Shown: piece by piece, positions 49,454 to 60,700 of the stretch
Layout: every line of letters starts with the position of its first letter
Position numbering within the stretch: the stretch's first letter is position 1
Assembly: GCF_003284935.1 (NCBI RefSeq)
Contig: NZ_QMEV01000001.1
Span: forward strand, 62,001 to 126,000
DNA length: 64,000 nt
Source of the DNA: Mycobacterium colombiense
GTDB taxonomy: Bacteria > Actinomycetota > Actinomycetes > Mycobacteriales > Mycobacteriaceae
Reading direction: 5' to 3'
Translations under genes and position numbers: made by a program
The notes under the pieces: model-generated
The model's input: only the letters and a program-made list of their open reading frames with translations
The model's database searches: none
Told to the model about the DNA's origin: nothing

Positions 49454-50995
49454 CTACCCCAGTCCGGACAGGGCCCACGCCAGCCCCGCGAGCGCCCCCA
49501 CCCCGGCCACCACGCGAAACGGCCGCCACCGCCACAGCACCACCGCCAGCACCGTGACACCGCCGACGATCAGCGTGCCGGGCATCCCCTCCGGGACCGG
49601 CATCGTGGCGCCGGGCATGTTGGCCGCCCAGTGGGCCACGCCGTCCACCCACCACAACTCCGGACCGGTGAACCGGATCAGCAGCCGCGCGGCGCCCGGC
49701 CAGATCGCGCAGAGCGCGGCCGCCCCGGTGCCCAGCACGGTGATCGGGGCGATCACTGCGGCCACCACCAGGTTCGCCAGCGCGGCGACCACGCTGAACC
49801 GCCCGGAGATCGCCGCAACCAGCGGCGCGGTCACCACCTGCGCGGCCCACGCGACGGCGAGCGCGTCGGCCAGCGGCCTGGGCCACCCCTTGGCCGCCAG
49901 GCGCCGCGACCAGACCGGCGCGACGACGATCAGCGCGGCCGTGGCCAGCACCGACAACCCGAACCCCACGTCCACGGCCAGCGCGGGGGCGACCGCCAGC
50001 AACACCAACACGCTGGCGGCGAGGGCCGGAATGGCTTGCCGCCGGCGCGAAGTCAGCATTCCCGTCAACGCGATGGCGCCCATCACGGCCGCCCGCAACA
50101 CGCTCGCCGTCGGCTGCACGACGATGACGAAGGCCACCAGCGCCAGCGCGGCGAGCACGACGGCCGCGCGGGGGCCGATCAACCGGGCCGAGAACAGCAC
50201 GGCGGCACACACGATCGTCACGTTGGCACCCGACACGGCCATCAGGTGCGTCATGCCGGCCGCACGAAAATCGCGGCTGGTGTCGCTCGGCACCGCCGAC
50301 GTGTCACCGAGCACGAGCGCGGGCAGCATCGCCGCCTGCTCGCCGGGCAGCGTGGCGCGGGCGGCGGCGGCGAAGCGGCTGCGCACGCCGTGCGCGGCCG
50401 ACTGCACCGCGCCCGCGGTGCCCATGGTCGGCGGGCCCGACGCGTTGAGCACCGCGACGGTCAGGTCCCGGCGGGTCGGCCGGGTGATCCGCGCGGTGAA
50501 CCGCACCGGCTGGCCCACCGTCACGGCGGCGAAGTCCGAGGCGCGCGCGAAAACGACGACCCGGCCCGTTATTTCGTCGGCGCGCAGCCGTTGCAGGGCG
50601 GCCCGAAACATCAAGCGGCTGCTGCCCAGCGACACCGGGCTCTCGGTGGGGGTGACCGTCACCGGGGCGCTGGTGCCGAAGGCCGCGGTGATCGGGTGGT
50701 GACCGACCGCGTCGGCGCGCAGCGCGATCGCGAAGCCGTATCCCGCCCCGACCACACCGACAGCGGCGAGGCCCGCGCTGATCGTGCGCAGCCGCGCCGG
50801 CCGGCCGGGCCGGCGCGCCGCACGCCATGCCAGCGCCCCGGCCGCGACGGTCAACCCGACGCAGCACCAGGCGAGGATCCGCCCGGCCGACCACCAGATG
50901 CCACCGGCGGTCACCGCCCAGCAGGCCAGCGCGGCCGGCACCAGGCGCACGTCGACCTGCCCGGACGGCGCTCCGTCCGGACCGGGATTGCGCAC
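49454..50995 (-). CDS. comEC: ComEC-like DNA-uptake/competence membrane protein
   Basis: A 513-residue multi-pass protein. GTG 50,995 begins five bases after the comEA stop; the longer frame runs through comEA. The central competence domain has AGMTHLMAVSGANVTIVCAA, the conserved H-L-x-A-V-S-G-x-N motif of the DNA channel family. About ten membrane segments follow. The protein lacks a C-terminal metallo-beta-lactamase domain, as in other mycobacterial ComEC proteins. With ComEA it may move DNA, but natural competence in mycobacteria is not established, so the role is inferred from the family. Confidence 0.92.
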   Translation of the reverse strand: MRNPGPDGAPSGQVDVRLVPAALACWAVTAGGIWWSAGRILAWCCVGLTVAAGALAWRAARRPGRPARLRTISAGLAAVGVVGAGYGFAIALRADAVGHHPITAAFGTSAPVTVTPTESPVSLGSSRLMFRAALQRLRADEITGRVVVFARASDFAAVTVGQPVRFTARITRPTRRDLTVAVLNASGPPTMGTAGAVQSAAHGVRSRFAAAARATLPGEQAAMLPALVLGDTSAVPSDTSRDFRAAGMTHLMAVSGANVTIVCAAVLFSARLIGPRAAVVLAALALVAFVIVVQPTASVLRAAVMGAIALTGMLTSRRRQAIPALAASVLVLLAVAPALAVDVGFGLSVLATAALIVVAPVWSRRLAAKGWPRPLADALAVAWAAQVVTAPLVAAISGRFSVVAALANLVVAAVIAPITVLGTGAAALCAIWPGAARLLIRFTGPELWWVDGVAHWAANMPGATMPVPEGMPGTLIVGGVTVLAVVLWRWRPFRVVAGVGALAGLAWALSGLG

Positions 50996-51000
50996 CGGGG

Positions 51001-51870
51001 TCAGACACGGACCAGCGCGCGCAGCTTCTCTAGCCGCGCCGGACCGATGCCCTCGACGTCGGCGAGCTGGTCGACGCTGGTGAATTTGCCGTTGGCCTGC
51101 CGCCACGCCACGATCGCGGCGGCGGTGACCGGCCCCACGCCGGGCAATGCGTCGAGCTCCGCAGCGGTCGCGGTATTCAGGTCGACCGCCTGCCCGGGCT
51201 TCGCCTTGACCGATCCCGACCCGGGCGCTGGCGCCTTGGAGGTCGGCGTCGTTGCGGTGGCCACCGAACTACCCAGCGCCGCCGGCTGGCCCGGAACGGG
51301 AGCGAGGCCGACCACGATCTGTTCGCCGTCCCCGAGCGGACGGGCCATGTTCAGGCCGATCGTGTCGGCGCCGTTCACCGCGCCGCCGGCGGCCTGCAGC
51401 GCATCGGCGATGCGCGCCCCCGGCGCCAGGGTCACCAACCCCGGCGTGCGCACCAGGCCGACCACGCTGACCACCACCGGGCGGTCGGGGCTCGCTGATT
51501 GCGCGGCACTCGGGCTCGCCGACGACCTGGGGCCGGCCGTCGACACCTTCTCCACCGGTGGCAGCTTGGCCGACATCACCGGCGCAGGCCGGTCGCGCAG
51601 CAAGGTGAACACCGTGACCAGCACCGCCAGCGCCGCCACGATCGCCAGCCCGATGGCGCCGGCCCGTCCGGGGTCGGCCCGCACCCGGGCCACCCAGCCC
51701 CGATCCCGCGACGCGTCGGGAAGCCACCGCGGTAGCAGCGAGTTCTGGTCGTCGTCCGGGGCATCCCCCGTCGAGCCCGACCCGGCGTCCCCGGACTCGG
51801 CGGCGCCATCGGTCTGGGGTTCGGCGTTGAGCCGCCGGTGCAGGCGCTCCGCCGGAAGTTCTGTTCGCAT
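51001..51870 (-). CDS. comEA: ComEA-like DNA-binding protein
   Basis: A 289-residue protein. ATG 51,870 starts MRTELPAERLHRRLN; the longer frame is less likely. One membrane segment lies at about residues 78-102 (AIGLAIVAALAVLVTVFTLL). A SLBB-like domain follows (VVVSVVGLVRTPGLVTL). The C-terminal helix-hairpin-helix pair (VDLNTATAAELDALPGVGP and VDQLADVEGIGPARLEKL) binds DNA without sequence preference. It is the DNA receptor partner of ComEC, encoded next to it. Confidence 0.93.
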   Translation of the reverse strand: MRTELPAERLHRRLNAEPQTDGAAESGDAGSGSTGDAPDDDQNSLLPRWLPDASRDRGWVARVRADPGRAGAIGLAIVAALAVLVTVFTLLRDRPAPVMSAKLPPVEKVSTAGPRSSASPSAAQSASPDRPVVVSVVGLVRTPGLVTLAPGARIADALQAAGGAVNGADTIGLNMARPLGDGEQIVVGLAPVPGQPAALGSSVATATTPTSKAPAPGSGSVKAKPGQAVDLNTATAAELDALPGVGPVTAAAIVAWRQANGKFTSVDQLADVEGIGPARLEKLRALVRV

Positions 51871-52060
51871 GGGCCGACGGTAGGTCCGCGGACCGTCACA
51901 ACGGCACCGCGTCACGGCGATCTGTGCATTAACCCGAGGCTGTGCACGATGCCCACGCGGGATGGGTCAAGATGGAAGTCGAGCGAACGACCAGCACCGC
52001 CGGAAAACAGCTCTGGGCGCTGCGTCGTCACGGTCACCGAAGAAACGACAGGAGGCTGCC

Positions 52061-53221
52061 ATGCAACTGGCGCTCACGCCCGAGGAAGCCGCGTTCCGCG
52101 ACGAACTCCGCACCATCTACACGACCAAGATTCCCGAGGAGCTGCGCGAGCGGGTACGCCGCGGCTCGGCCGAGGTGAACCACGACGACATCGTCACCAG
52201 CCACAAGATCCTGCACGAGCACGGCCTGGCGGTGCCGAACTGGCCGGTCGAGTGGGGCGGCAAGGACTGGACGCCGACCCAGCATCAGATCTGGGCCGAC
52301 GAGATGCAGCTGGCGTGCGTCCCCGAGCCGCTGAACTTCAACACCAAGATGGTGGGCCCGGTGATCGCCGAATTCGGTTCGGAGGAGGTCAAACAACGCT
52401 TCCTGCCCCCGACGGCCAGCCTCGACATCTGGTGGTGCCAGGGCTTCTCCGAACCCGAGGCGGGCTCGGACCTGGCGTCGCTGCGCACCACTGCGGTGCG
52501 CGACGGCGACGACTACGTCGTCAACGGCCAGAAGACCTGGACCACGCTCGGCCAGTACGCGGACTGGATCTTCTGCCTGGTCCGCACCGACCCGCAGGCA
52601 CCCAAGCGGCAGGCCGGCATCTCCTTCCTGCTCTTCGACATGAAGACGCCGGGCATCACCCTGCGGCCCATCAAGACGATCGACGGCGGCCACGAGATCA
52701 ACGAGGTCTTCTTCGAGGACGTCCGGGTTCCCGCGAATCAGCTTGTCGGAGAAGAGAATCAGGGCTGGACGTACGCGAAGTTCCTGCTGGGCAACGAGCG
52801 CACCGGCATCGCCGGGGTGGGGCGGACCAAGGTGCGCCTCGCCGAGGTGAAGAAACACGCCAAGGCCACCGGGGTGCTCAACGACCCGCTGTTCGCGGCG
52901 CGGCTGGCCGAGGCCGAAAACGAGCTGCTGGCACTGGAACTCACCCAGTCGCGAGTCGTCACCGACTCCGCGGACGGGCAGCCCAACCCGGCGTCGTCGG
53001 TGCTCAAGCTGCGCGGCAGCCAGTTGCAGCAGGCGGCCACCGAACTGCTCGTCGAGGTGGCCGGGCCGGATGCGCTGCCGGCCAACGGCGAAGACATCGC
53101 CTCGCCCGACTGGGCCCAACACAGTGCGCCGCACTACCTCAACTACCGCAAGACGTCGATCTACGGCGGCAGCAGCGAGGTGCAGCGCAACATCATCGCG
53201 TCGACGATTCTGGGATTGTGA
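52061..53221 (+). CDS. Acyl-CoA dehydrogenase, first of a pair
   Basis: A 386-residue protein from ATG 52,061 with AGGAGG upstream. The N-terminal part is PEEAAFRDELRTIYTTKIPE; the flavin region has WWCQGFSEPEAGSDLASL and YVVNGQKTWTT. The usual catalytic Glu region reads YGGSSEVQRNII: glycine stands where YEGTSE proteins have Glu, as in several mycobacterial FadE proteins. The second gene, 7 bases downstream, is a different acyl-CoA dehydrogenase, so the two may form an alpha2-beta2 enzyme as known for steroid side-chain FadE pairs. Substrate unknown. Confidence 0.92.
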   Translation: MQLALTPEEAAFRDELRTIYTTKIPEELRERVRRGSAEVNHDDIVTSHKILHEHGLAVPNWPVEWGGKDWTPTQHQIWADEMQLACVPEPLNFNTKMVGPVIAEFGSEEVKQRFLPPTASLDIWWCQGFSEPEAGSDLASLRTTAVRDGDDYVVNGQKTWTTLGQYADWIFCLVRTDPQAPKRQAGISFLLFDMKTPGITLRPIKTIDGGHEINEVFFEDVRVPANQLVGEENQGWTYAKFLLGNERTGIAGVGRTKVRLAEVKKHAKATGVLNDPLFAARLAEAENELLALELTQSRVVTDSADGQPNPASSVLKLRGSQLQQAATELLVEVAGPDALPANGEDIASPDWAQHSAPHYLNYRKTSIYGGSSEVQRNIIASTILGL

Positions 53222-53228
53222 GGCAGTC

Positions 53229-54335
53229 ATGGACTTTCAGCTGAGCGACGAGCAGGCCCTGCTCCGCGACACCACCCGCGACCTGCTGTCGCGCACCTAC
53301 GACCCGGAAAGCCGCAACAAGATCATCGGTTCCGATCTCGGCTGGAGCCGCGAGGTCTGGAGTCAGCTCGCCGACACCGGGATCCTCGGCCTCGGCTTCG
53401 ATCCGGACGAGTCCGGCCAGATCGAGATCATGGTGGTGCTCAACGAGGTCGGGCGCCGGCTCGCCCCCGAACCGGTGCTGCACGCCGCGCTGGGGCCCGG
53501 TGCGCTGATCGCCGAGCTGGGCACCGATGCGCAGAAGGAACTGCTCGACGAGGTCGCGGGCGGGCAGCGGCTGCTGGCGTTCGCCCACCTCGAGCCGGGG
53601 CAGCGCGATCCGTCCGCCGAGGTGAGCACCAAGGCTGCGCAGCAAGGTGATTCGTGGACCGTGAGCGGTCGCAAGAACCCGGTGCTGGCCGGGGACTCCG
53701 CCGACACCTTGGTCGTCAGCGCCGCCCTGCCGAGCGGCGGCACCGGGCTGTTCCTCGTCGATGCGGCGTCGGTGACCAGGCACCCGTTCCGAACCTTCGA
53801 CGGACAGCGCGGCGCCCAGATCGACCTGGACTCCACGGCCGCCGAGCCCCTCGGCGAGGCGGCGGACGCATCGGGCGCCATCGGCGACGCGATCGTGCGC
53901 ATCCAGTCGGCCCTGTGCGCCGAAGCGCTGGGCGCGATGGAGGAATCGCTACGCCTGACGACCGATTACCTCAAGACCCGCAAGCAATTCGGCGTCACGC
54001 TCAACAAATTCCAGGCGCTCACGCAGCGCGCGGCCGACATGTACGTCTCGCTGGAATTGGCCCGCAGCATGACCCTGTACGCGGCCATGTCGATCGCCGA
54101 CGGCACCATCGACCCGGTGATCGCCTCGCGCGCCAAGCTGCAGATCGGCCGTTCGGGCCGGCACATCGCGCAGGAGTCGGTCCAGATGCACGGGGGCATC
54201 GGGGTGACCGCCGAATACCCGGTCAGCCACTACGCCGCCCGGCTCACCGCGATCGAGCACACGCTGGGCACCTCGGGTGAGCACCTGCACAACCTGATCG
54301 ACCACCTCGGCGACTACGACCTGGTTCGCCTCTAG
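53229..54335 (+). CDS. Acyl-CoA dehydrogenase, second of a pair
   Basis: A 368-residue protein from ATG 53,229 (MDFQLSDEQALLRDTTRDLL). It has a weaker flavin loop (LLAFAHLEPGQRDPSAE, with SWTVSGRKNPVLAGDSADTL) and a strong C-terminal helix part (KTRKQFGVTLNKFQAL, ESVQMHGGIGVTAEYPVSH). Such shorter, divergent partners often lose some cofactor contacts and pair with a full subunit. It follows the first gene by 7 bases. The longer open frame to 53,070 is inside the first gene. Confidence 0.92.
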   Translation: MDFQLSDEQALLRDTTRDLLSRTYDPESRNKIIGSDLGWSREVWSQLADTGILGLGFDPDESGQIEIMVVLNEVGRRLAPEPVLHAALGPGALIAELGTDAQKELLDEVAGGQRLLAFAHLEPGQRDPSAEVSTKAAQQGDSWTVSGRKNPVLAGDSADTLVVSAALPSGGTGLFLVDAASVTRHPFRTFDGQRGAQIDLDSTAAEPLGEAADASGAIGDAIVRIQSALCAEALGAMEESLRLTTDYLKTRKQFGVTLNKFQALTQRAADMYVSLELARSMTLYAAMSIADGTIDPVIASRAKLQIGRSGRHIAQESVQMHGGIGVTAEYPVSHYAARLTAIEHTLGTSGEHLHNLIDHLGDYDLVRL

Positions 54336-54338
54336 CGC

Positions 54339-54761
54339 ATGGCCGAGCTGAGCGAAAAGGTCGTCGAGTTCCTGTCGGCCGGCACCCGTACCGGGATGCT
54401 GGGGTATGTCGCCGCCGACGGGAGACCCTTGGTCGCTCCGGTGTGGTTCGTCGTCGACGACGGGCAGCTGGCGTTCAACACCGGTCGCGACACGTCGAAA
54501 GGCCGTGCGCTGGCCCGTGATCCGCGAGTGGTGATCTGCGTCGACGATCCTCATCCGCCGTATTCGTTCGTCCAGGTGCAGGGCGTCGCCGCGGTCAGCG
54601 AGGATCCTGCCGACGTGCTCGACATCGCGACCCGCACCGGTGGCCGCTACATGGGCGCCGACCGCGCCGACGAATTCGGCCGGCGCAACGCCGTTCCCGG
54701 CGAACTAGTGGTGCGGCTGCGTCCGACCAAGGTCATCACCGGATTCGACGTCAGCGCCTGA
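54339..54761 (+). CDS. PPOX-class F420/flavin-dependent split-barrel protein
   Basis: A 140-residue protein from ATG 54,339. GMLGYVAADGRPLVAPVWFV, then LAFNTGRDTSKGRALARDPR and VVICVDDPHPPYSFVQVQG is the split-barrel pattern of the pyridoxamine-5'-phosphate-oxidase-like family, many of which use F420 in mycobacteria. It is three bases after the dehydrogenase gene and may be co-transcribed. The stop is only two bases from the stop of the convergent polyketide synthase. Confidence 0.85.
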   Translation: MAELSEKVVEFLSAGTRTGMLGYVAADGRPLVAPVWFVVDDGQLAFNTGRDTSKGRALARDPRVVICVDDPHPPYSFVQVQGVAAVSEDPADVLDIATRTGGRYMGADRADEFGRRNAVPGELVVRLRPTKVITGFDVSA

Positions 54762-54763
54762 GC

Positions 54764-57700
54764 TCATCGCCGCTCCGGCGCGGCAACCGATTCCGCTTCG
54801 CCCGCTGGCGGGCCCGGCTCCGAGTCCGCGTCGGGCAGCTGACCCACGAGGTATTCGGCGAGCCCCCCGATGGTCGGATAGTCGAAGACCGCCGTCGCGT
54901 TGATGGTGAACTTGCCGCCGAACTGACTGTGCAGCCGGTTGCGGAGCTCGATCGCCATCAACGAATCCGTGCCCAGGTCCAGGAACCGGCTACTCGCCGC
55001 CGGCGGCGACGCGAGCCGCAGGAAGTTCTGCACCTCGCGCTGCAGGAACTCCGTCACGAAGCCGGCGCGCTGCGGCACCGGAATCTCCATGAGCTGCTTG
55101 AGCAACTCGCTGTCGCCGGTCACCTCCCCGACGGCACTGGGCAAAACCAGGTCGAGGATCGGTGGACGCGAACTGCCCAGCACCTTCGCGGCGCGCTGCC
55201 AGTTGGCCTTGAGGACGGTGGCCTGGCCGGTTCCGTTCGCGACGACCTCGGCGAGCGCACCCAGGGCCGCCGATGGTTCCAGCGGAATCAGGCCCTGCGC
55301 ACTGATGTTGGCGGTCGCGGCCTCCGAGGAGGCCATGCCACCTTGGGCCCAGGGACCGAAGTTGACGCCGGTGGCCGGTAGGCCCCGCGCCCTTCGCTGT
55401 GCGACCAGCCCGTCGAGCAGCGCATTGGCGGTGGCGTAGTTGGACTGACCGGGCGAACCGAACAAGCTCGACACCGACGAGGACACGATGAAGAAGTCCA
55501 GCTGGTCATCGCGGGTCAGCCTGTCCAGGTGGCATGCGCCGAACGCCTTGGGCGCCAACGTTGTCCGGAACCGTTCCAGGTTCTGCTGGGACAGCAGCGC
55601 ATCGTCGAGCACGCCTGCCAGATGCACCACACCGGCCAGCGGTGGCAGCTCCGCGCGGATGCGCCCCAGCAGCTCGGCGACCTCGGACTCGTCGCCGACA
55701 TCGGCGGCGAAGACGTGGATGCGGCACTTGTAGCGCTCGGCGATCTCCTCGATCGACCGTTGCGCGTCCGCGTCCGGCGCCCGCCGGCTGGTCAGCACGA
55801 GGTCACCGGCGCCGACTTGGGCCAGATACGACGCCGTGTGCAGACCGATGGCACCGAGCCCCCCGGTGATCAGGTAGCTCCGATCGGGCCGCGGCTGCAG
55901 CGGATTCGGTATCTGCACCACGATCTTTCCGATGTGCCGCGCCTGCTGCATGCGGCGGAACGCGGCCCGCGCCTCGGTCAGGGGGTAGATTTCGGCCGGC
56001 AGCGGTGTCCATTCGCCGTTGGCCAAGCCCTGCGACACCTCGGTCAGCAAGCTCCGAATGCGTTCGGGCTCGGACAAGGTCACCGTGTCCAGTGCGACGA
56101 TCTCGTAGGCGATGTCGGGACGGGCCTGCGCCATCTGCTCGGGTGTCCAGATGTCGCGCTTGGCGATCTCGGCGAAGCGGCCGTTCTGGGCCGTCGCCCG
56201 CACGGTCGCTTCGAGGTACCCCTCACTGGTCAGGCTGTTGAGTACCACGTCGACGCCGGCGCCGTCGGTGTCGGCGAGGATCTGGTCGGCGAAATCGGTT
56301 GTGCGCGAATCGTAGACGTACTGCACACCCAACTCGCGCAGCGTCGCCCGCTTGAAGGTGCTCGCGGTGGCGAAGACGGTGGCACCGCACTGCTGTGCCA
56401 TCTGGATCGCCGCGAGGCCCACACCACCGCTGGCGGCGTGGATGAGCACGCGGTCGCCGGGCTGCAGGCGCGCCCAGTCGAATGCGAGCCGAACCGTCAG
56501 CGCCGCGGCGGGAATGGTGGCCGCCTCGACCGCACTCACTCCGGCTGGGATTGGTGCGAGCAGCTGGGCCGGCACGTTGAACCGGCTGGAGAACGCCCCC
56601 TGCATGAAGCCGTAGACGCGCTGGCCGACCTCGAGTCCGGTGACGCCCGCGCCCAATTGGGTGACGACGCCGGCGAAGTCACCGCCGATCGGGCCCGGGT
56701 CGCCCGGGTAGAGGCCGAGGACGTTGAGCACATCACGGAAGTTGAGGCCCGAGGCTTCCACCCGGACCTGCACATAGCCCTCGGCCGGGGGTGTCACGTC
56801 CACTTCGGTGAGCCGCAGGTTGTCGATCGCGCCGCGTTCGGTGGGCGCCAGGGCGTAGTCGCCCGCCCGCGGCACCGTGAGATGACCGCTGCGTGCCCAT
56901 GGCAGCAACCGGGATGCCAGCAGCTTCCCTTGTCGCACGGCGAGTTCCGGTTCGTCGATCGCGGTGGCCAACAAGTTGGCTACCGCGTGCACGGCCTCCG
57001 GTGATCCGTCGCAGTCGACCAACTTGGCGCGCAGCGCCGGTTCCTCGTTGATCGTGGTGCGCCCGAGGCCCCACAGCGCGGCCTGCACCGGATCGACCGG
57101 CTCGCCGGATTCGCATGCCACGGCCCGCTCGGTGACGATCCACAGTCCCCCAGGCAGTTTCACGTCACCGCCCTGCACCGCGTGCACGGCGTCGAGCAGA
57201 TTGGCGATCTCGCTCTCGAGGCGCGCCGCGGCGTCCGCGCTGGACTCGTTCCCGTTCGGCGCCTTGCTGCGCCACACCACGCCGGAGAACGGGAGCCCCC
57301 GCTCGGCGGCCTGAGTCAGCACCCGCCCCAAGGACTCCGGATCAGTGCGGCGATCGAACGGCACGCAGGCCGGCACCTTGGCGGCCAGTTCGTCGAATCC
57401 GGCGATCAGCCAGGTACCGCTGGTCTCTCCGGCTTCCTCGCCCGAGGGCGCCGGAACCTCGTGCCAGCCAAGGGTGTACAGCAGCCGGGTGGCATCGCCG
57501 CCGAGCCCGCGCAGCAGCGCCTCGCGCGGTGCGCGTTTGACCGTGAACTCACGGATCCCGCCCAACTGACGGCCGTCCCGATCGACGAAATCGAGGTCGA
57601 AGACCTGGGTTTCGCTGTTGAGTTCGCTGCTGTGCCACCGCGCACGGCAGTAGAACCGCCGGGGCATCTTCTCCCGCAACATCACCTGCCCGTACCGCAG

Positions 57701-60700
57701 CGGCAGGAACAGATCGTTGACGCCCTGTTCGGCGGCCAGCAGCGCCGGGAAGGCAGGGAAGGCAACCCCGGTGCACAGGTCCATCAGCACCGGGTGCATC
57801 GGCTCGCTGCCGAGCTGTTCCGCGAGTTCCGCACCGACGAGGATGTCGCCGACGGCCTCGCCGTCACCGAGCCACAGCGACTTCAGGGAACCGGACCAGG
57901 TCGGCCCCCAGGCCAGCTCCAGGTCGGCGAAGGTCTCGAACAACTCCTGGGGACGCATGCGGTTCAGCCGCTCGAGCTCTTCGTCGAGCGCGTCACCGTC
58001 GGACACCGGCTCGTCGGTGACGTCGTCCACACCCGCGACCACGGTGCCTTCAGCGTTCAACGACCACTCGGCGCCGCGTTCCCCGTAGGGGCGGCTGTGC
58101 ACCTGGAAGGTGGACTCGCGGCCGTCCTGCAGCGGGTGCAAGGTCAGCTGTACCTCGCGAGAACTCTTCTTCGGCAAGATGATCGGTTCGTAGAAGAAGA
58201 CGTCCTTTGCCCGCGCCGGTGTGCCCACCGCGGCCAACGCCATCGCCGCGTACGTCGCCCCCGGCACGACGACGGTGCCGTAGATGACGTGATCGGATAG
58301 CCACGGCTGGGATTTGACCGACAACCTGCTGGTGTAGACGCAGTCACCCGAGGCGAGGTCTTTCGCGCTGCCGAGGATGCCCGAAGACGGGCCCGCACCG
58401 CCGGCCACTTCGATCCCGGATGTCTTGGGCCAAAACCGCCGGCGTTGGAACGGATAGGTGGGCAGTTCGATGCTGCGGCCTGGTTGACCATGCAGCGCAG
58501 CAAAATCCGGACGATGGCCACCGACGTAGGCCGCGGCCAGCGCGTCGGCCATCTGGCGCCGATCGCCGACGCCCTTGCGCAGCGAGACGATCGCCCGCGG
58601 TGCGGTCAGGTGCTCCGGCCAGACCTGCACCGCAGCACCGGTCAGCACCGGTTGCGGGCCCATCTCCATCAACACCGAGCAACCCAGCGCCGCCGCGGTG
58701 CGCACGCTTTCGGCGAACTGCACCGGCTGCCGGGAATGGCGCCGCCAGTAGGCCGCGTCGAGCGGGGTCTGGCCCGTGAGCACGGCGCCGGTGCGGTTGC
58801 AGATCAGCGGCATCGTCGGGGCGGCGAACTGCAATTGCGCTGCGTAGGACTCGAATTCGTCGAGCACCGGATCCAACAGCTCGGAGTGGAAGGCGTGGCT
58901 GGTCTGCAGCCAGGTGCACCGGATCGCCTCGTCACCGAACCTGGCGACGATCTGTTCGAGATCCTCCCCCGGCCCCGACAGCACCGTGTTCGGTCCGTTG
59001 TACGCGCCGACCGACACTCGCGGGAATCCGCCGGCGATCTCCTCGACGTGTTTGGCGTCGGCGAACACCGCCACCATCCGCCCGCCGTCGGGCAGGCTGC
59101 CGAACATCCGGCCGCGCTCGGCCATCAGCCGGGCGCCGTCCTCGAGACTGAACACCCCGGCCACGCACGCCGCCGCGTATTGGCCGACGCTGTGCCCGAG
59201 CACCACATCGGGTTCGATCCCCCACGACTGCCACAGCCGGGCCAGGCCCATCTCGACGGCGAACAGCGCCGGCTGCGCAAACGACGTGTGCCGCAGCCTT
59301 TCTCCGGCTTTCCCACCGGTTTCGCGATCGGTGGCGAACAGCACCTCGAGCAAGGGGTGCGGCACGATGTCGCTGACCGCGTCCGCGCACCGCGTCACGG
59401 TTTCGGCGAAAACCGGTTCGGTGTCGAACAACTCACGCGCCATTCCCGGGTACTGGCTGCCCTGCCCGGTGAACAACCATGCCGTCATCGGGCGGTGCGT
59501 GTGCTCGCCACGGACGACACCGGGCCGCAGGCGATTCTCGGCCAACTCGGCGAGGGCCTCGCGCGCACCCTGGACCGAGTCCACGACGAGCGCGGCGCGG
59601 TGTTCGAAGTGCGAACGGCCCGTCCCGGCGGTGAGGCACACGTCGGCGAGGTCCGCATCCGGGTGGGCGGCCAGCCAGGCCTCGTAACGCTGCGCCAAAG
59701 CCACCAGCGCTTCGGGTGACCGCGCGGACAGCGCCAGCACCGCGACCTGGCCGGCGTGAGCTTGCGCCGCCGGCCGCGTCGCGGCGTCGTCGGCGGATAC
59801 GGCGCGCGCCGGCGCCTCCTCCACCACGACGTGCGCGTTGGTTCCGGTGAACCCGAACGAGCTCACGCCCGCGCGCCGCGGTCTGCCGTCGGGCTGCCAG
59901 GGCATCGCGTGGTCGACGACCCGCACCGGCAGTGAATCCCACGGAATGTGCGGCGAGGGCTGCTCGAAGTGCAGGCTCGGCGGCAGGACCCCGTGCTGCA
60001 GCGACAGCACGACTTTGATCAGACCCGCCGCGCCCGAGGCCGATTCGGTATGACCGATGTTGGTCTTCACCGATCCCATCAGCAGCGGCCGGTCGGCGTC
60101 GCGCGAGGCGCCGTAGGCGGCGGCGGCCGCCTGTACCTCGATCGGATCACCCAGCGGGGTGCCCGTCCCGTGCGCCTCGAGGTAATCGACGTCCCCGCCG
60201 GCCAGGCCCGCGCGAGCCAGCGCCGTTCCGATAAGTCGTTGCTGCGCACCACCATTGGGCACGGTCAAACCGCTGGACGCCCCATCCTGGTTGACCGCGG
60301 TGCTGGCGATGACCGCGCAGATCCGGTCGCCGTCGCGCTCGGCGTCGCTCAACCTCTTCAGTACGAGGACGCCGCAGCCCTCGCTGCGCACGTAACCGTC
60401 GGCCGAGGCGTCGAACGTCTTGCATCGTCCCACCGGGGAAAGCATCCGCGCGCGCGAGGCCGCGATGACCGTCACCGGACTCAACAAGACATTCACGCCG
60501 CCGGCCAGCGCCATGTCGCAGTCACCGAAGCGCAACGCCTGGCAAGCCTGGTGCACGGCCACCAGCGCCGAACTGCATGCGGTGTCGATCGCCACCGCCG
60601 GCCCTTCGAGTCCCAGCGCGAAGGCGACCCGGCCGGAGATGGCGTTGAGCGCATTGCCGGTGATGAAATGCGGTTCGATCTTGTCGATCGACTCCGAGGA

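Noticed and set aside
46487-53230. Long frames antisense to or out of frame with host genes (46,487-47,677; 48,683-51,883; 49,254-50,702; 52,034-53,230)
   Set aside because: GC-rich mycobacterial genes commonly leave stop-poor shadow frames. These have Arg/His/Pro-rich composition and no domains, while the opposite frames give clear enzymes.
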